From the NCBI GenBank assembly GCA_946562005.1, contig CAMNVD010000069.1, positions 1 to 6,011 on the forward strand: a stretch of DNA of 6,011 nucleotides. The letters run 5' to 3'. Origin of the DNA: an uncultured Clostridia bacterium (GTDB taxonomy: Bacteria > Bacillota > Dehalobacteriia > UBA4068 > JAAVYR01). The position numbers were made by a program, and so were the translations under genes. Numbering within the stretch: the first letter of the stretch is position 1; the number at the start of each line of letters is the position of its first letter. Below are positions 5,989 to 6,011 of the stretch, one piece after another. The notes beneath the pieces are model-generated. The model ran no database searches, was not told the origin of the DNA, and worked only from the letters and a program-made list of their open reading frames with translations.

Positions 5989-6011
5989 AAAACAGTATTT
6001 CTAAAAAAAAT

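Overview
The window carries two gene groups, all on the minus strand, from what looks like a Bacillota (Firmicutes) chromosome. The evidence for that phylum is the strong GGAGG-type ribosome binding sites before every start, the moderate base composition, tight gene packing, a PurB whose active-site residues fall at the Bacillus-type positions, and an efflux pump with separate ATPase, adaptor and permease genes. A diderm Bacillota (Negativicutes) or a Clostridia member would both fit. This placement is inference, because no rRNA or other decisive marker is present.

Right part (about 1780-5879, read right to left): a three-gene operon for a MacB/YknYZ-type ABC export system. Its order is ATPase (5879-4857), membrane-anchored HlyD/MacA-type adaptor (4864-3170), then MacB/FtsX-type permease (3138-1780). 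The ATPase and adaptor genes overlap by 8 bp and the permease follows after 31 bp. A perfect 14-bp stem-loop (1730-1761) closes the operon. A weak promoter candidate and an 8-bp inverted repeat lie upstream (5928-5988). The ATPase should drive the permease, and the adaptor should work on the outer face of the membrane. The cargo cannot be read from the sequence. No TolC-like gene is in the window.

Left part (about 1-1700, read right to left): a purine biosynthesis pair, purE (1594-1085) followed after 29 bp by purB (1055 to beyond the left edge). A plausible sigma-A promoter lies at 1673-1702. PurE makes CAIR, and PurB acts at the SAICAR and adenylosuccinate steps, so both belong to de novo IMP/AMP synthesis. 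The window holds 351 codons of purB; its C-terminal part lies outside.

The purine genes look ordinary. The pump is the more interesting part, because each of its three proteins carries an addition to the usual family plan: a charged tail of about 110 residues on the ATPase, an internal tandem duplication in the adaptor, and a loop of about 50 residues, rich in Asp, Gly and Met and free of Lys and Arg, in the permease. I found no RNA genes, insertion sequences, CRISPR arrays or phage genes. No stretch longer than 300 bp lacks a gene.
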